A DNA stretch of 64,000 nt from Congeria kusceri (Eukaryota > Mollusca > Bivalvia > Myida > Dreissenidae): the NCBI GenBank assembly GCA_027627225.1, contig CM051024.1, forward strand, positions 82,756,204-82,820,203, given 5' to 3'. The notes beneath the pieces are model-generated. The model did no database searches. It saw only the letters and a list, made by a program, of their open reading frames with translations, and was not told where the DNA came from. The translations under genes and the position numbers were made by a program. Positions 10,641 through 21,724 of this stretch are shown piece by piece. How positions within the stretch are numbered: position 1 is the first letter of the stretch; each line of letters starts with the position of its first letter.

Positions 10641-11983
10641 ATGATGAATACATGTTAGGGGCTAACAAGTTCTTGAACATTGGAATTAATTGAGGAAGGC
10701 TAAATACTGATGCCAAGAATTAAGTGGCATGAAGACTAATGAACCCAAATTTGACCTAACCTAATTTGACGATTTATTTTTTAAATTGTAATGTGTTAAA
10801 TAAATTGAAAGTTTCAGATATAAATCGATTGGAACAAAATGAAAATGTTCCATTTTCAAATCATTATTAAATTCCCATTAGATCATATCAGTAATATGAA
10901 AACAGGTGACATCCAATTTGGGACACGACCAATGTTTATCAATCTATAATAGAAATTGTTTGTTAATTATTGGGTTGTTTGGGTAATGTGTTTTTATAGG
11001 TGTGGTCAGTTGTTTGTGTGTGTCTTGGTGGTTTTCTGGTTTGTTCTGGTGGGTCTTTGTTGGTGTTAGTTAGTTGAGCGGTCTCAAGTTTTTGGCTCGT
11101 TAGTGTCCTATTTCTCATTTCGCAAACAACTCAATAATTTTTTTTATTACATTACATTATTTTACAATATATTAGTTTAATTTAATACAACACATGATTA
11201 GTAAACATTGATAAACAGGTGGTTAAGAATGAACACATTTTTATGTACATTTGAGTGTTTTCTTTTATATTCGTACACAATAGGCACAGTGACTCTATAA
11301 ATATCAAATGTATCTAAGACAATACTCCCACCAGAGGGATGGCGTATATTAATAGGGCAAAATGACACTACACTCGCTAGGCTGCAGGTCAGTGCAGGGT
11401 CAAAATTTATCATGCCTATAAATGCAATAAAATGACAGTGTACAGTTGAATAGGCACGATACTTGATACAATATCATTGTCAACATATTCTTTACACCTT
11501 AATGAGAACTATTTAGCCATATATATTTTATCATATTTAGGCGTGTGTTACTTCAGACAGAAATGTATTAGTTAATAAACGTTTCTGGCTGTGTATGTAC
11601 CGGTTATTTGATGTATATATTTAATGCTGGTTCATGCTGTGTTGCTGAATATATTATTTAATTTTATTAGATAATCCTTAACTGAAGAGCCTATATAAAA
11701 TATTGTCGTTTAAAAAAAACACATATAAGTAACATATACTATATATAATGGTATGTTAGGCCTTGTATAGTATTGCTTATGGCATCTATGTGTCAAGTTA
11801 AAACTGGTCTCCATCACATGTAACTGTCTACTAGTACCAGCAATGATCTACATCTATTTTTGATCTGTATGAAGCTGTTTTCCTTCCCATTCTTTTATTG
11901 GTTCCTTATAAACGTCAGTTGTACTGAGCTGGTCATATTTCTGTTAAAATTTATAAATTGACCACCTTAACCCCTCCTTTTGT
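10641..11983. other. Intergenic DNA with one diverged repeat copy
   Basis: No gene supported. A G/T-rich strand-biased stretch lies at 10975-11100. About 11470-11640 is a diverged direct copy of 13738-13920: both read 'catattctt', 'taatgaga', 'agaaatgta', 'gttaataaa' and 'gtgtatgtaccg'-like phrases in the same order, roughly 60% similar. Confidence 0.5.
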
Positions 11984-12237
11984 TGTGTCGCCTGAAAAGG
12001 GAACATATAGGGGTTACTTTTGGCAGCGTTGGAGGTGGCACCTTCAGTTTGCGCAGACAATAACTTGAGAAGTTTTTGTGCTATTATTATCGAACTTTAT
12101 GGAAGTGTTAGTAGGCATAAAAGGAAGGTTAAGTTTGATTTTAGGCATAATTGGTTTTATCATAAAAGGAAGGTTAATTTTTATTTTTGGCTTAATTGCT
12201 TGTATCGTACTTGAGTTATGCCCCGTCAGGCGACACA
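11984..12237. mobile_element. 254 bp element bounded by 'tgtgtcgcctga' inverted repeats
   Basis: A 12 bp perfect inverted repeat, 'tgtgtcgcctga' on the left and 'tcaggcgacaca' on the right. Inside, 'cataaaaggaaggttaa' is directly duplicated (about 12117 and 12160). Three short plus frames overlap it with no known domain; one (12078-12308) looks hydrophobic only because of the T-rich duplicated segment. Probably a non-autonomous repeat; family unknown. Confidence 0.45.
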
Positions 12238-12539
12238 TCCAACTCGGGCTCATACAGCAAGACCACACCAAAATGTCATCGATAACCATAAGATCAGTAT
12301 TGCTTTGATTTCCATTCCTGCAGCATTTTTGCTAAACAGATGTCATTTTTTCATCATGCAGATTAACAGAACAGAACAGAACAATACTTTATTTGTTTTC
12401 ATCATGCACTTGATTCCTCTCTTCACCAATAATCGAAACATCAAACATTAGATATTTACCTGCCAAGGGACAGATATTGGCATTTGTTTCTGTTGACTTC
12501 ATCTTATAATAATTAATGGCTTACAATACATTTCATTTC

Positions 12540-13110
12540 TTATCCCTTTTATGATAATTGGCTTCCCCATTATATGATTTCCCAATCTATGTCATTGATT
12601 GTTCTTCAAACATGTATGTCATGGCTTTCCCAGTATATGAAATGTCTTTCTCCCAATACAACAAGGTTTCCAATTATATGACATGCCTTTCCCTAAGGCA
12701 TAAAAAAGAATGTTTGTTTCAGGTAAGCCGACCAACCCTAAAAAATGCCCCGACCCTAGAACATTTTATTGGGTTTGTCAGATTTATTCTTATTTTATTT
12801 ACCTTTTTCAATAATTCAATGTGTTTTAGATAAATAAGTGTTTTGTTTTGATAGTATCCACTGATAAACAATGTTTAAGAATATTACTGATATGTTCTGA
12901 TTACCATTTACCAAAAAAAAATAAATCCAGACCTACCTACCCTATTATTTTTGGGCATGTTACCTGAAACAAACATATTTTTTTTTACGCCTAATAGAAC
13001 ATAGTTTTACCCTTACATGTCATGGCTTCCGTTATGCAATTCATTTCTTTTCTGTTAAATTACATGGGTTCCCCATTACATGACATATATTTCCGTTTAT
13101 ATAGCATGTC
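12540..13110. repeat. Degenerate 'catggctttcccattatatg' short repeats, split by a MITE
   Basis: Variants of 'atgacatggcttccccatta' recur about every 30-40 bp from 12559 to 12690, then again from 13017 to 13110. The gap between is the 295 bp element listed next, so the MITE inserted into a pre-existing array. Confidence 0.55.
12697..12991. mobile_element. PIF/Harbinger-like MITE with TAA target duplication
   Basis: Terminal inverted repeats of about 30 bp: the left starts 'ggcataaaaaagaatg' and continues 'tttgtttcaggtaa'; the right is its complement, ending 'ttttttacgcc'. A TAA triplet sits immediately outside each end (12694-12696 and 12992-12994). A 3 bp TWA target duplication and termini starting GG are typical of PIF/Harbinger elements. 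There is no transposase, so this is a non-autonomous derivative. The inverted repeat and TAA are seen; the superfamily is inferred. Confidence 0.7.
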
Positions 13111-14640
13111 TTATCCCGTATTCACTGACCTCTTTTGTTAGGGTTCTCCTTTACCTTCACCCATGTATTAGTCTAAAGTCATTAAGTAATTGCTTCACTT
13201 CTCCGGTTATTGTGAATACTATCGTTTCTAGCATTTGCTAGCAACCCATACGTCAATAGTCTATTATACTTCTATTCATAGGAAGAATTCCCTTTTTACT
13301 CCTTCTTTTTCGGCGTAGCTGTCTAACCCAACTTTTGACCTTTTTAAACATCCAATCAAATGCTATGAAAATTTCCTGCCAGTAGTCTCAAATGAATAAA
13401 TCCTATCATTTCATTGGGTAATTAGAAAATATTTTCACAACACTGGTAAAAAAGAAGAGATGCAACATGCCATTTTGCCATGTTGTAAATCAATACGTTT
13501 GAGTGACCTTTCTATTTGTTCACTATAACTAGCCACATAACTGGCTTATTTTGCTTGGCCCAATACTCGCAAAAGAATTCATCCTAGACTTCAAGGTCAG
13601 TGCCCGGTCAATCTGTCTGACTATATATTGAATATTGAAAGAGGGGGCTATCGACCTTTGCCAGTATGCTGGGGACAATTTCTGGCTTTCAAGCAACGGT
13701 ATGCAACAGAAAGGGCAACAAACTCAACATAATTATTGTTGTTGGCATATTCTTAACAACATAATGAGATATCTAGCTAGCCGTAAATATTTTATAATCT
13801 TTTGAACATATGAATGCCAGTGCATACTTCGGAAAGAAATGTAGAGTTAATAAAATACCCTCAGTGGTGTATATTTGTACCGATCTATTAATTTATATTT
13901 CATCTACGCATTATTTTCTGTGTTACTCTCTTTCTGTTGAATATTCTTTTTATTCTTAAGAAATGGAAGTGCAGAATATTTTGTTTAATGATACAAAAAA
14001 GTAACAACAACAAACTAACAAAAAATAATGATACGTAAGGAAGAGTATAATATCATTTTATATTATTGTAAGCATAGTATGCCGTTCGTATCTAGTCAGT
14101 CAAGAACTATAAGTGAAAAAAACCCAAAGTTACACATTCAGTGTCAGTTTTAAATTTATATTCCTTATTTTTACAATAGACATAGACGCCGAATATCATT
14201 TTAAGTATATTTCTTTGGTCCATCATGTTTGGCTGGTGTGATGCTTCAACTTCGGTTTTGTAACCAATAACTTGATTTATTATACCTTACTTTTGTCTAC
14301 AATGATAAATTCCCATGACCAGAGAAAGAGGTATTTTGACTGTCAAAAACATTTCAACCATACTGACAAGCAAAATCGACTGTCAGGTCATGTGACCGCG
14401 ATGACATTTTGAATGTAATATAAGGACAAGTAACTGCGTCAGTGTTTTAAGTCACAACATGAAAAGATTGCCTCCCTTGTCATGACATCACTATTCAATG
14501 TGTAAACAAGTGATTCTCTTCAATGTTAACTGTCAGAAAAAAAGTTTGCAAGTATTTCTGAAGATGAAAGAAAATTTAGGCATTTTTCAATCTTGATGGG
14601 CAGAATTAATTATGTGTTTACCTTTTTGACTCAATTTTTG
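13111..14640. other. Intergenic DNA, no gene seen
   Basis: No supported gene. It includes the second diverged copy (about 13738-13920) of the repeat at 11470-11640. Confidence 0.5.
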
Positions 14641-14649
14641 TTTGGTACA

Positions 14650-14812
14650 ATACAATAAATATCAAATGCAGCGTATGCGTGTGACATTGATATTGTCAGC
14701 CCTCGAAACTAAATATATCACCACTAGGCATTCGCCTCTGGTGACATTCTGCCCTTGTGTTGACAATATCAATGTCACTCATGCTGCCATATGATATTTA
14801 TATAATAGTATG
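14650..14812. repeat. Fold-back element with nested hairpin
   Basis: Outer arms 14650-14699 and 14760-14812 are inverted copies, including the exact 'tgacattgatattgtca' and 'tgacaatatcaatgtca'. At the centre an independent stem 'caccactaggc' / 'gcctctggtg' closes on a 4 nt loop. Single-strand folding would give a long hairpin. MITE-like, with no coding content. Confidence 0.65.
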
Positions 14813-14864
14813 ATTTTTGCAGAGAAAAATTTCGGTTATTAGATCGGGGTATGTTGTTGGGCAG

Positions 14865-15620
14865 GCGAGCGTGCGTTTGTAGTGGCGGCATCAACTTTTC
14901 CTTTCCACTCTCTACTCAAGTGAGGCTTGAGCTATTGTAATGAAACTTCATACATAGATACCTTATAGCGAGACCCCGCTTGGGATTGCATATGGGGTGG
15001 GTGGGGTTAAGGTCAAGGTCACTGTTATTAAAAACAGAAAATGGTTTCTGCTCAATAACTTGAGAACGCATTGAGATATTTTAATGAAACTTAATACATC
15101 GATACCTTATATTGAGACCTCACTTGGGATTGTATATGGTGTCGGTGGGGTCAAGGTCACTGTTACTCAAAATAGAAAAAAACGTTTCCGCTCAATAACT
15201 TGAGATCGCATTGGCATATTTTAATTAAACTTAATACATAGATATTTTATTTCGAGACTGCATATGGGATGGGTGGGGTCAAGGTCAAGGCAACTGTTAC
15301 TAAAAATAGAACAACGGTTTTCCCTCAATAACTTAAGAACGAATTGAGATATTTCAGTGAAACTTCATACTTAGATACCTTATATCAAGACCCCACTTTG
15401 GATTTCATATGGGGTGAGTGGGGTCAAGGTCACTGTTACTAAAAATAAATGGTTTCTGCTCGATAGCTTTAGAACACATTGATATATTTTAATGAAACTT
15501 CAAACATAGATATCTTATGTCTAGACCTTGCTTGGGGTTGCATATGGGGTTGGTGGGGTCAAGGTCAAGGTCACCCTTACTAAAAGTTTATTTTTGTGCT
15601 TCATTAAAAAAATTTGGTTT
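14865..15620. repeat. Bivalve-type tandem block, unit about 135 bp
   Basis: 'caataacttgagaacgcatt' and variants occur near 15054, 15193, 15327 and 15460, each followed by 'aatgaaacttaatacat', 'accttatat' and 'ggtggggtcaaggtcac'. Five to six units, degenerate. A single related unit lies at 30780-31020. Short frames inside it are not genes. Confidence 0.8.
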
Positions 15621-15699
15621 TCATGGAATTGCCACGTTTCGTGTTTTCATTTCCTTTTTCTTCAACGTCACTTATTCTCATGATTTTTTAATTTTTTTT

Positions 15700-15775
15700 T
15701 ATGCCCCCGGCATCTTGATGCAGGAGGTATATAGTGTTCGTCCTGTCCTTCTGTCCATCCTTCCGTGACAAGGTT
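15700..15775. repeat. 'tatgcccccgg' element terminus with 'tgtccttctgtccatccttc' tail
   Basis: 'tatgcccccggcatcttgat' followed by a CTGTCC/ATCC-rich run resembles the complement of the element end at 63230-63321, where (acgg)n precedes 'gggggcata'. It looks like one terminus of the same class of bivalve element. Confidence 0.5.
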
Positions 15776-16140
15776 AAGTAGATTTTACGGTTTCGTCAAG
15801 AACCAACACCACTTACTACAACACTTTGATATTTACACTGTAGTTACTTATGATTGTTCTCAATCCACCCATATCACCCATCCTCACTTTGACCTTGACC
15901 TTGACCTAATTTGGACTAAGAAATGGGCTACCCAGCACCAACCGTGGGCATGTGTGTTTATCAAACACAGAATCTGTTTTTTTTTCTTTTTTCATTTGTT
16001 TTATTTGTATTACTTTATTCATATTATCTACTTTTAAATGCATTCACAAAGACTCTGTTTTGCTCTCTTCTGTGTCAAAATTGAGATTGATGATGAGAAT
16101 TGTGTCATGATGTCAGCAAAATAATAAATTAAATAAATTA

Positions 16141-16360
16141 AATTAATTAAAGTGCCGGTTCTGGGATTTAAAACACAGAACATCACGCTTACAAACTATG
16201 CGTACTTACCACTGCACTACAATATCAAATGTTACACAGTAAGTATTTAATCAATACATATTCATGTCTGAGTCTCCTATCTGGGTTAGTAGCTTAAAAT
16301 AGATTTATGAAAATATACGGAATATTCATGAGTGCCAGGTCAATAAAATCACACAATACA
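16141..16360 (-). mobile_element. Half copy of the tRNA-like/'gagtgccagg' repeat
   Basis: On the minus strand a tRNA-like block (A box-like 'gtagtgcagtggtaag', degenerate B box-like 'gttttaaatccc', 16145-16220) lies about 90 bp from a terminus containing 'gagtgccaggtcaataaaat'. Order and spacing match the right half of the fold-back at 2569-3196, but the opposite half is absent here. This supports a repeat family whose basic module is tRNA-like head plus conserved tail. Confidence 0.5.
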
Positions 16361-16853
16361 GAAAGTGGTGTACTGTAAAACATGTTTGACATATTGGATA
16401 TAGGGTTTGAAGTGTCAAGGTCAAAATTGTCGTGCAAACAGACAAACGATTTCAGCTTTTTTATAATAGAGAAGTAAAATACTGATGTTGGTATACAAAG
16501 TTCAAAGAGTATTACTTTAAGATAGAAATGAGCTATATGCTTGGAAATTATAGAGATGCCCAATCACTGTTGATAACTGGCTACGATTTAAATAAGGTCC
16601 ACAATAAAGGTCATCATTAAATAAAACCAAAGGGAGTGTCCACTGTGATTAGAATTTTCCTTGTTTAAGAAAAGGGGATCACACTGTTAAATAACATGCT
16701 ATGTGAAGGTCATTGATCATGAAATATGGAAATTTAACTGTCTTCTGGTCAAGTTTAAGTCCTCAGTGTTGCCGACTGGTTTGTTGTGGATTCTATAGCG
16801 TGGTAATTATTATATATTCTGTTTTGAGAAAACAGCAGAAACTCTTTCGGCAT
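16361..16853. other. Intergenic DNA, no gene seen
   Basis: No supported gene. The 89-codon minus frame at 16294-16563 shows no recognisable motif and overlaps the repeat terminus. Confidence 0.5.
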
Positions 16854-17164
16854 CTGTAATAAGTATATTTATAATAATAAATATTATAAATGTCCTTCTT
16901 GCACGAAATGAAAGTATCGAATCACATAACAATACAACAAGAATTATGTGATCCGACGGCGAGTTAATTGAAGTATAATATATAATCATGATAAATAATA
17001 ATTACTAGCAATTTGTAACAATGTCAAATACAAACAATACAATAAGACACAAAACAAAGATATAATATAATTACCTGTAATAAGTATATTTATAATAATA
17101 AATATTATAAATGTCCTTCTTGCACGAAATGAAAGTATCGAATGACATGTTTTTATCATTCGAT
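16854..17164. repeat. 69 bp perfect direct repeat with adjoining palindromes
   Basis: 16854-16922 is repeated at 17075-17143 without visible differences (starts 'ctgtaataagtatat'; spacing 221 bp). Each copy runs into a palindrome: 'atcacataa' / 'ttatgtgat' after the first, and 'tatcgaatga' / 'tcattcgata' around the end of the second. Both contain 'ttataaatgtcc', similar to 'ttataaatgccc' at about 17503 and 23787 at the two ends of the Gypsy remnant. They may be LTR fragments or a recent local duplication. Confidence 0.6.
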
Positions 17165-17835
17165 ACAGGTGATTGGATATTTTTTAGCAGTTATCAGATT
17201 AAAGTGCATGGGCTAGGGAGTAAGTGAAATTCATGTTAGTAGAAAGTGAGATTTAGTTATCTAAATCTATTCAACTTAATAATAGCCTTAACGGTTAAAT
17301 TACTAAAAATAAATGAATGTACATGTTACTACAACTACTATCTTCAATTTATAATTTTACTTTTCATTAACTACATGTACTATCTTTAATTTAAAATTTA
17401 AGCTGCACAGTGTTAAATTAACAGATTATTAATATAAACTGGGCTTTAAAATAACAATAACACAAAGCATAATTGTTGAATATTTATTTCAGATTCATAT
17501 TATAAATGCCCTGTAACATATTACCCTCCCATGATTTTGATGTCGTCCTCAACATCTGCTTTCGATTAAATTGAAAACAAAAATATCGTGACAAGTGTAA
17601 GTGATAATTAATGAAGTGTGTTTAAACCATGGTGTAGTAAACACGCAACCAATCTTGACAAAATAATATTAATAATGGAGATAACGAATGTATAAGTATT
17701 TATCTCACATACGTGATTCAAACTAAAATTTAGGGCACATAGCGTTCAAATAAAATACATGTATAACAATGTTTGAACACATGACATATGAAAAATTAAT
17801 AAAAAATAATAAGACTTTACAGTTATCGTAAATAA

Positions 17836-19494
17836 TCAGTCACGGTGTCTAAGTAGTCGCCTGTTCTCATCGATGCTGGCGGCCATGTAGCGCGTCTTGA
17901 CCTGCAGGGTAATAACCCTTGCTCTCCCGGCTTCCTCTTCTGGGGTGGTACATAGACTGACTGACGGCTGTTCCAAATCCGACAGACCAGATTCGGCATC
18001 TGATGAGTTGCACTGATAAGATGTTTCCAATGTTGAGTCAACATCTAGTGGCAGATGACGGACTGGTAGTAAGTGGTTCCGATGAGCTTTCTTCACGATG
18101 CTTTCATCGCCTTCACGCTGGATACCAAACACCAGAGTTGTCGGATCAGGCTTGTCAATCACAATATACGCATGTACTGCCCATATATCTGCAATTTTGT
18201 TGGTTCCTTTTGAACCATAATTGCGAAGCAGTACTCTGTCGCCCACGTGTATAGCTGTTTCTCGCACCTTCCTGTCATAATGTTGTTTTGCTTTTATTCC
18301 GCGTTCATGCGTCACTTGGCATGCTGTTTTATATGCAGCACCTAGGTGTTGTTGCAATTCTTTAATGTACCTGGAAGGTGCTGAGCCCCCGACACTCTGC
18401 CTTTTCAAACCCAGAACTGCGTCGATCGCAAGACGAGATGTACGCCCAAACATAAGTTCGTATGGCGAGTAACAAGTGCACTCATTTCTTGTCACATTAT
18501 ATGCGTGGACGAACGCTGGTACTGCGGACTTCCAGTCTGCCTTTTGTTGATAGTCCAGTGTATGCAGCATCTGTAACAATGTGCCATTGAAGCGCTCGCA
18601 CTGGCCATTTCCTTGTGGATGGTAAGCAGTTGTGCGGGTTTGTTTAATGCCTGCGATTTTACATAGCCTATTTATCAGGCTTTACACGAAATCCTGTCCG
18701 CGATCGCTATGTAGCTTTTCGGGAAACCCGTAATGGACAAAGAACTTGTCGAACAAGGCTTTTGCAGTGGTACGAGCTGTTTGGTTACGAGTCGGGATCG
18801 CTTGAGCATACCTCGTAAAATGATCAGTTATTACGAGTAAGTTTTCGTAACCTCCCTTTGATGCTTCTAACGACAGAAAATCTATGCACACCAATTGCAT
18901 AGGGGCTGTCGATATTATGTTGACTAGACCAGTGGCAATACAAGGGGCAGTTTTACTATGAATGCATCGGTCACATTCTCGGATCCATTTTGTAACGTCA
19001 GAATCCATCCCAAGCCAATAAAATCGTTCTTTGAATAAAGATATTGTCCGATCTCTACCTTGGTGACCCATATCATCATGTAAGGCTTTAAATATATGCA
19101 TTCTAGCCGATTCGGGCAAAACAAGCTGTTGAACAGTCTGATCATGCAATTTACTTGTGTGCATAAGAATTCCATCATCTATATGGAGATTCTTGAGCAC
19201 TCTTACAAACTTTTTAACTCCCGGAGGAAGTTCACGCACATTTCTCTGACCAGGTTTCCAGTTCAGAGAAAGTAGCGCCTTAACAGATGATATTATAGGG
19301 TCAACATTTTTACCGTTTACCCAGTCGTTGGATTTCAGTACTTCCCAGGGATCACAGGTATTGTTTTCATAGGTCTGAACGACTACAGGGTTTGAATGCG
19401 TAACCAGGACAGCTTGAATAACGTCTTGATCTAGCCTGGAGAGGGCATCAGCCTCAACATTCAATTTTCCAGACCTGTAGTGAATTTTGAAATC
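17836..19494 (-). pseudogene. pol (integrase): Gypsy integrase, C-terminal part of pol
   Basis: One reading frame runs through the whole segment apart from a single TAA at 18682-18684. The N-terminal zinc-binding HHCC region is seen as '[11 protein letters not shown]' and 'ECDRCIH'. The catalytic triad is legible: D in 'VCIDFLSL', D in 'HSDRGQDF' just before the stop, and E in 'NGQCERFNGT' after it. The C-terminal part has 'GDRVLLRNYG' and ends 'HRNHLLPV' plus an acidic tail, as in metazoan Gypsy integrases. The integrase would insert element cDNA into chromosomal DNA. The nonsense codon sits between the second and third catalytic residues, so no active product is expected. It continues in frame from RNase H through another stop (TAA at 19495-19497). 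Confidence 0.85.
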
Positions 19495-20820
19495 TTAGTT
19501 GGACAAGGCGGCGACCCACCTATGCCCACAAGCATCTAATTTGGCAGAGCTTTGCACAAATGTCAGTGGGTTGTTGTCAGTAAAAACATCGAACGGGATA
19601 CCATACAAGTAATCGTGGAATTTGTCGGTGATGGCCCATTTAAGAGCTAAACATTCCAGCTTACTTGCATGGTAATTCCGTTTGGATGCCTTCAGACTGC
19701 AGCTCGCAAAAGCAACTACTCTTTCGATGCCGTTGTGCTCTTGATACAATACTGCACCAAGACCATGCGACGACGCATCTGTATGCAACATAAACGGTCC
19801 ACGTACGCAAGTACAGGGGCCGTTGATACCTTGTGAACAAGCGAATCAAAGGCATTCTGTTGTGCTTCACCCCAGGTGAAGTGAGCCGTTTTCATTTTAC
19901 TTTGTTTCTTTCCAGAGTTGCCTATCAAGAGGTCGTTGAGTGGCCGGGCTATTTGGGCAAAGTTTTGTATAAATTTACGATAATAGCCGGCGAATCCTAA
20001 AAAGCTTCTTACCTCTTTAATAGTTTTTGGTACTTTCCAATTCAGTATCGCATCTATGTTACTTGGATCGGTTTTGATGCCATCTTTTGAGACTAAGTGA
20101 CCGAGATAGACAACTTCCGGTTGCATGAATTCGCACTTTGAGGCTTGAAGCTTAAGCTTATGGGATTGCCAGCGCAGAAGGACGGTTTTTAGCCTCTGTA
20201 TTGCCTCAGAAAAATCATGGCTAAACACAATAATATCATCCAGGTATATGAGGCATTCATTGAGGTTTTATTCCCCCATGCAACGCTCCATCAATCGCTG
20301 GAAGGTTGCCGGGGCTTTACAGAGCCCGAATGGCATCTTATTACACTCAAAGAAGCCTTAACTGCCTACTTGAAATGCACTTTTTTCTTTGTCGTCCTCC
20401 GCCATCTCCACTTGCCAGTATCCGACTTTAAGTCGAGCTTAGTAAAGTAGCGAGAACTGGCAAGGAGATGAATAGTGTCGTCAATGCGAGGAATAGCATA
20501 CGCATCCTTGTGTGTACGGCTATTCAGCTTTCTGTAGTCAATACAGAAATGAATATTACCGTCCTTTTTTCTCACAATGACGACATTTTATGAGTAAGGG
20601 CTAGATGATGGGGGAATGGCGCCAATGTCTAGCATTTCTTGGACATGCTCACGAACCTCGTTTATAAGACCAGGCAGCCCCCGCCTATAAGGTTCTTTAA
20701 ATGGTTCGTTATTATTGAGTTTAATGGTGTGGCAAACAAGATCAATACTACCAAGATCTAGAGGGCCTTGAGAGAACACATCTCTCATTTCAAACAACAT
20801 GTTTTTTAACTGTTCTTGTT
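19495..20820 (-). pseudogene. pol (RT-RNase H): Gypsy reverse transcriptase and RNase H
   Basis: RT motifs are recognisable: 'VVIVRKKDGNIHFCIDYRKL', 'YFTKLDLKS', 'NKMPFGLCKAPATFQRLM', the catalytic 'YLDDIIVFSH', and the thumb 'FLGFAGYYRKFIQ'. RNase H follows with 'HTDASSHGLG', 'KLECLALKW' and 'FTDNNPLTFV', giving the D-E-D set. Breaks: in-frame TAA at 20588-20590, a 1 bp loss after 'LDLKS' (about 20433), TAA at 20358-20360 and 20268-20270, a frameshift between thumb and RNase H near 19800, and TAA at 19495-19497. The catalytic residues themselves are intact, so decay is by nonsense and indel rather than active-site loss. Confidence 0.88.
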
Positions 20821-20829
20821 GATCAAAGT

Positions 20830-21720
20830 CTAAATGATTTCAGTCAATTTTTTAGATTACCAAAGACTGTGTCTCTATCTACTGTACATGTCTGTACTTG
20901 CTCAACATTCACTTTACATTGAGTCTCTGGGATTTCTTGTGTCCATGAACGAAGTACCTTTGCTGGTTGTAATTCACAGAGGATGGTTTTGGGGACAATT
21001 TTAATGGGTTTGGCCGATAAATTGAAAATTCGGACAGGAACTCTGGCGGTGCTTCCACTGTTGACCAATCGAAAAACGCGTGGACATATAACTTATCAGA
21101 CGGCTCAGTAATGGCGGCTGCGTCCTGTGTGGACTTACTTACGAACAAAACCGGATATGGTCATTGTTTTGTACAGTGGTAATTCTATGATTGTTTTGTT
21201 CGTAGAAACCACAGTACCTATGCTATTTGATAGAGAAGTAGCCATAACAGCTGCTCTCCATTCTTCTGGCAGGGTAGCTAATGGGTATGAGCGAAGATAA
21301 CGTATCACATTGGTACCGATAATGACTGGTACACTGAGATTGTACTCCGTGATGGGTACAATTTAATATGGGTACATCATATGATTCTTCGCCTAAATGT
21401 GGAACTGATATTGTTGCTTCAGTGTATCCTATATATAATAATTCGGTCCCAATAGCCTCAGTGACAAATAGCTTTAAATCATCAAAGCTAAAAAGATATG
21501 GTTTCGGGTCCATTTGTTTGTAAAATGACTGACCTACAGTCATAACCATCGCCCCACTGTCTACCAAAGCGCGTGTCACAAAACCATTAATACAAACATC
21601 AGATTCATTTGAACAACCGATAAGTCTATCAAGTAAACATATGTTGGGTCTGTCTGGTTCAGATAAGGAAACGTTGTCTTTTTGACCCTCAATGGCAACG
21701 TTTACTTGTTTAAATTTTTA
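20830..21720 (-). pseudogene. pol (protease): Gypsy aspartic protease and spacer to RT
   Basis: The aspartic protease active site is seen as 'RALVDSGAMVMTV' (21540-21580), a D-S-G-A motif followed by about 50 residues of beta-rich sequence. A frameshift near 21360 moves the rest of the protease ('IIGTN', the likely flap or second hydrophobic-glycine region) to another frame. A further spacer segment (21068-20844, with 'VPVRIFNLSAKPIKI') is typical of the region between protease and RT in Gypsy elements. Cleavage of the polyprotein would be its role; the shifts make it non-functional. Confidence 0.75.
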
Positions 21721-21724
21721 TCTG

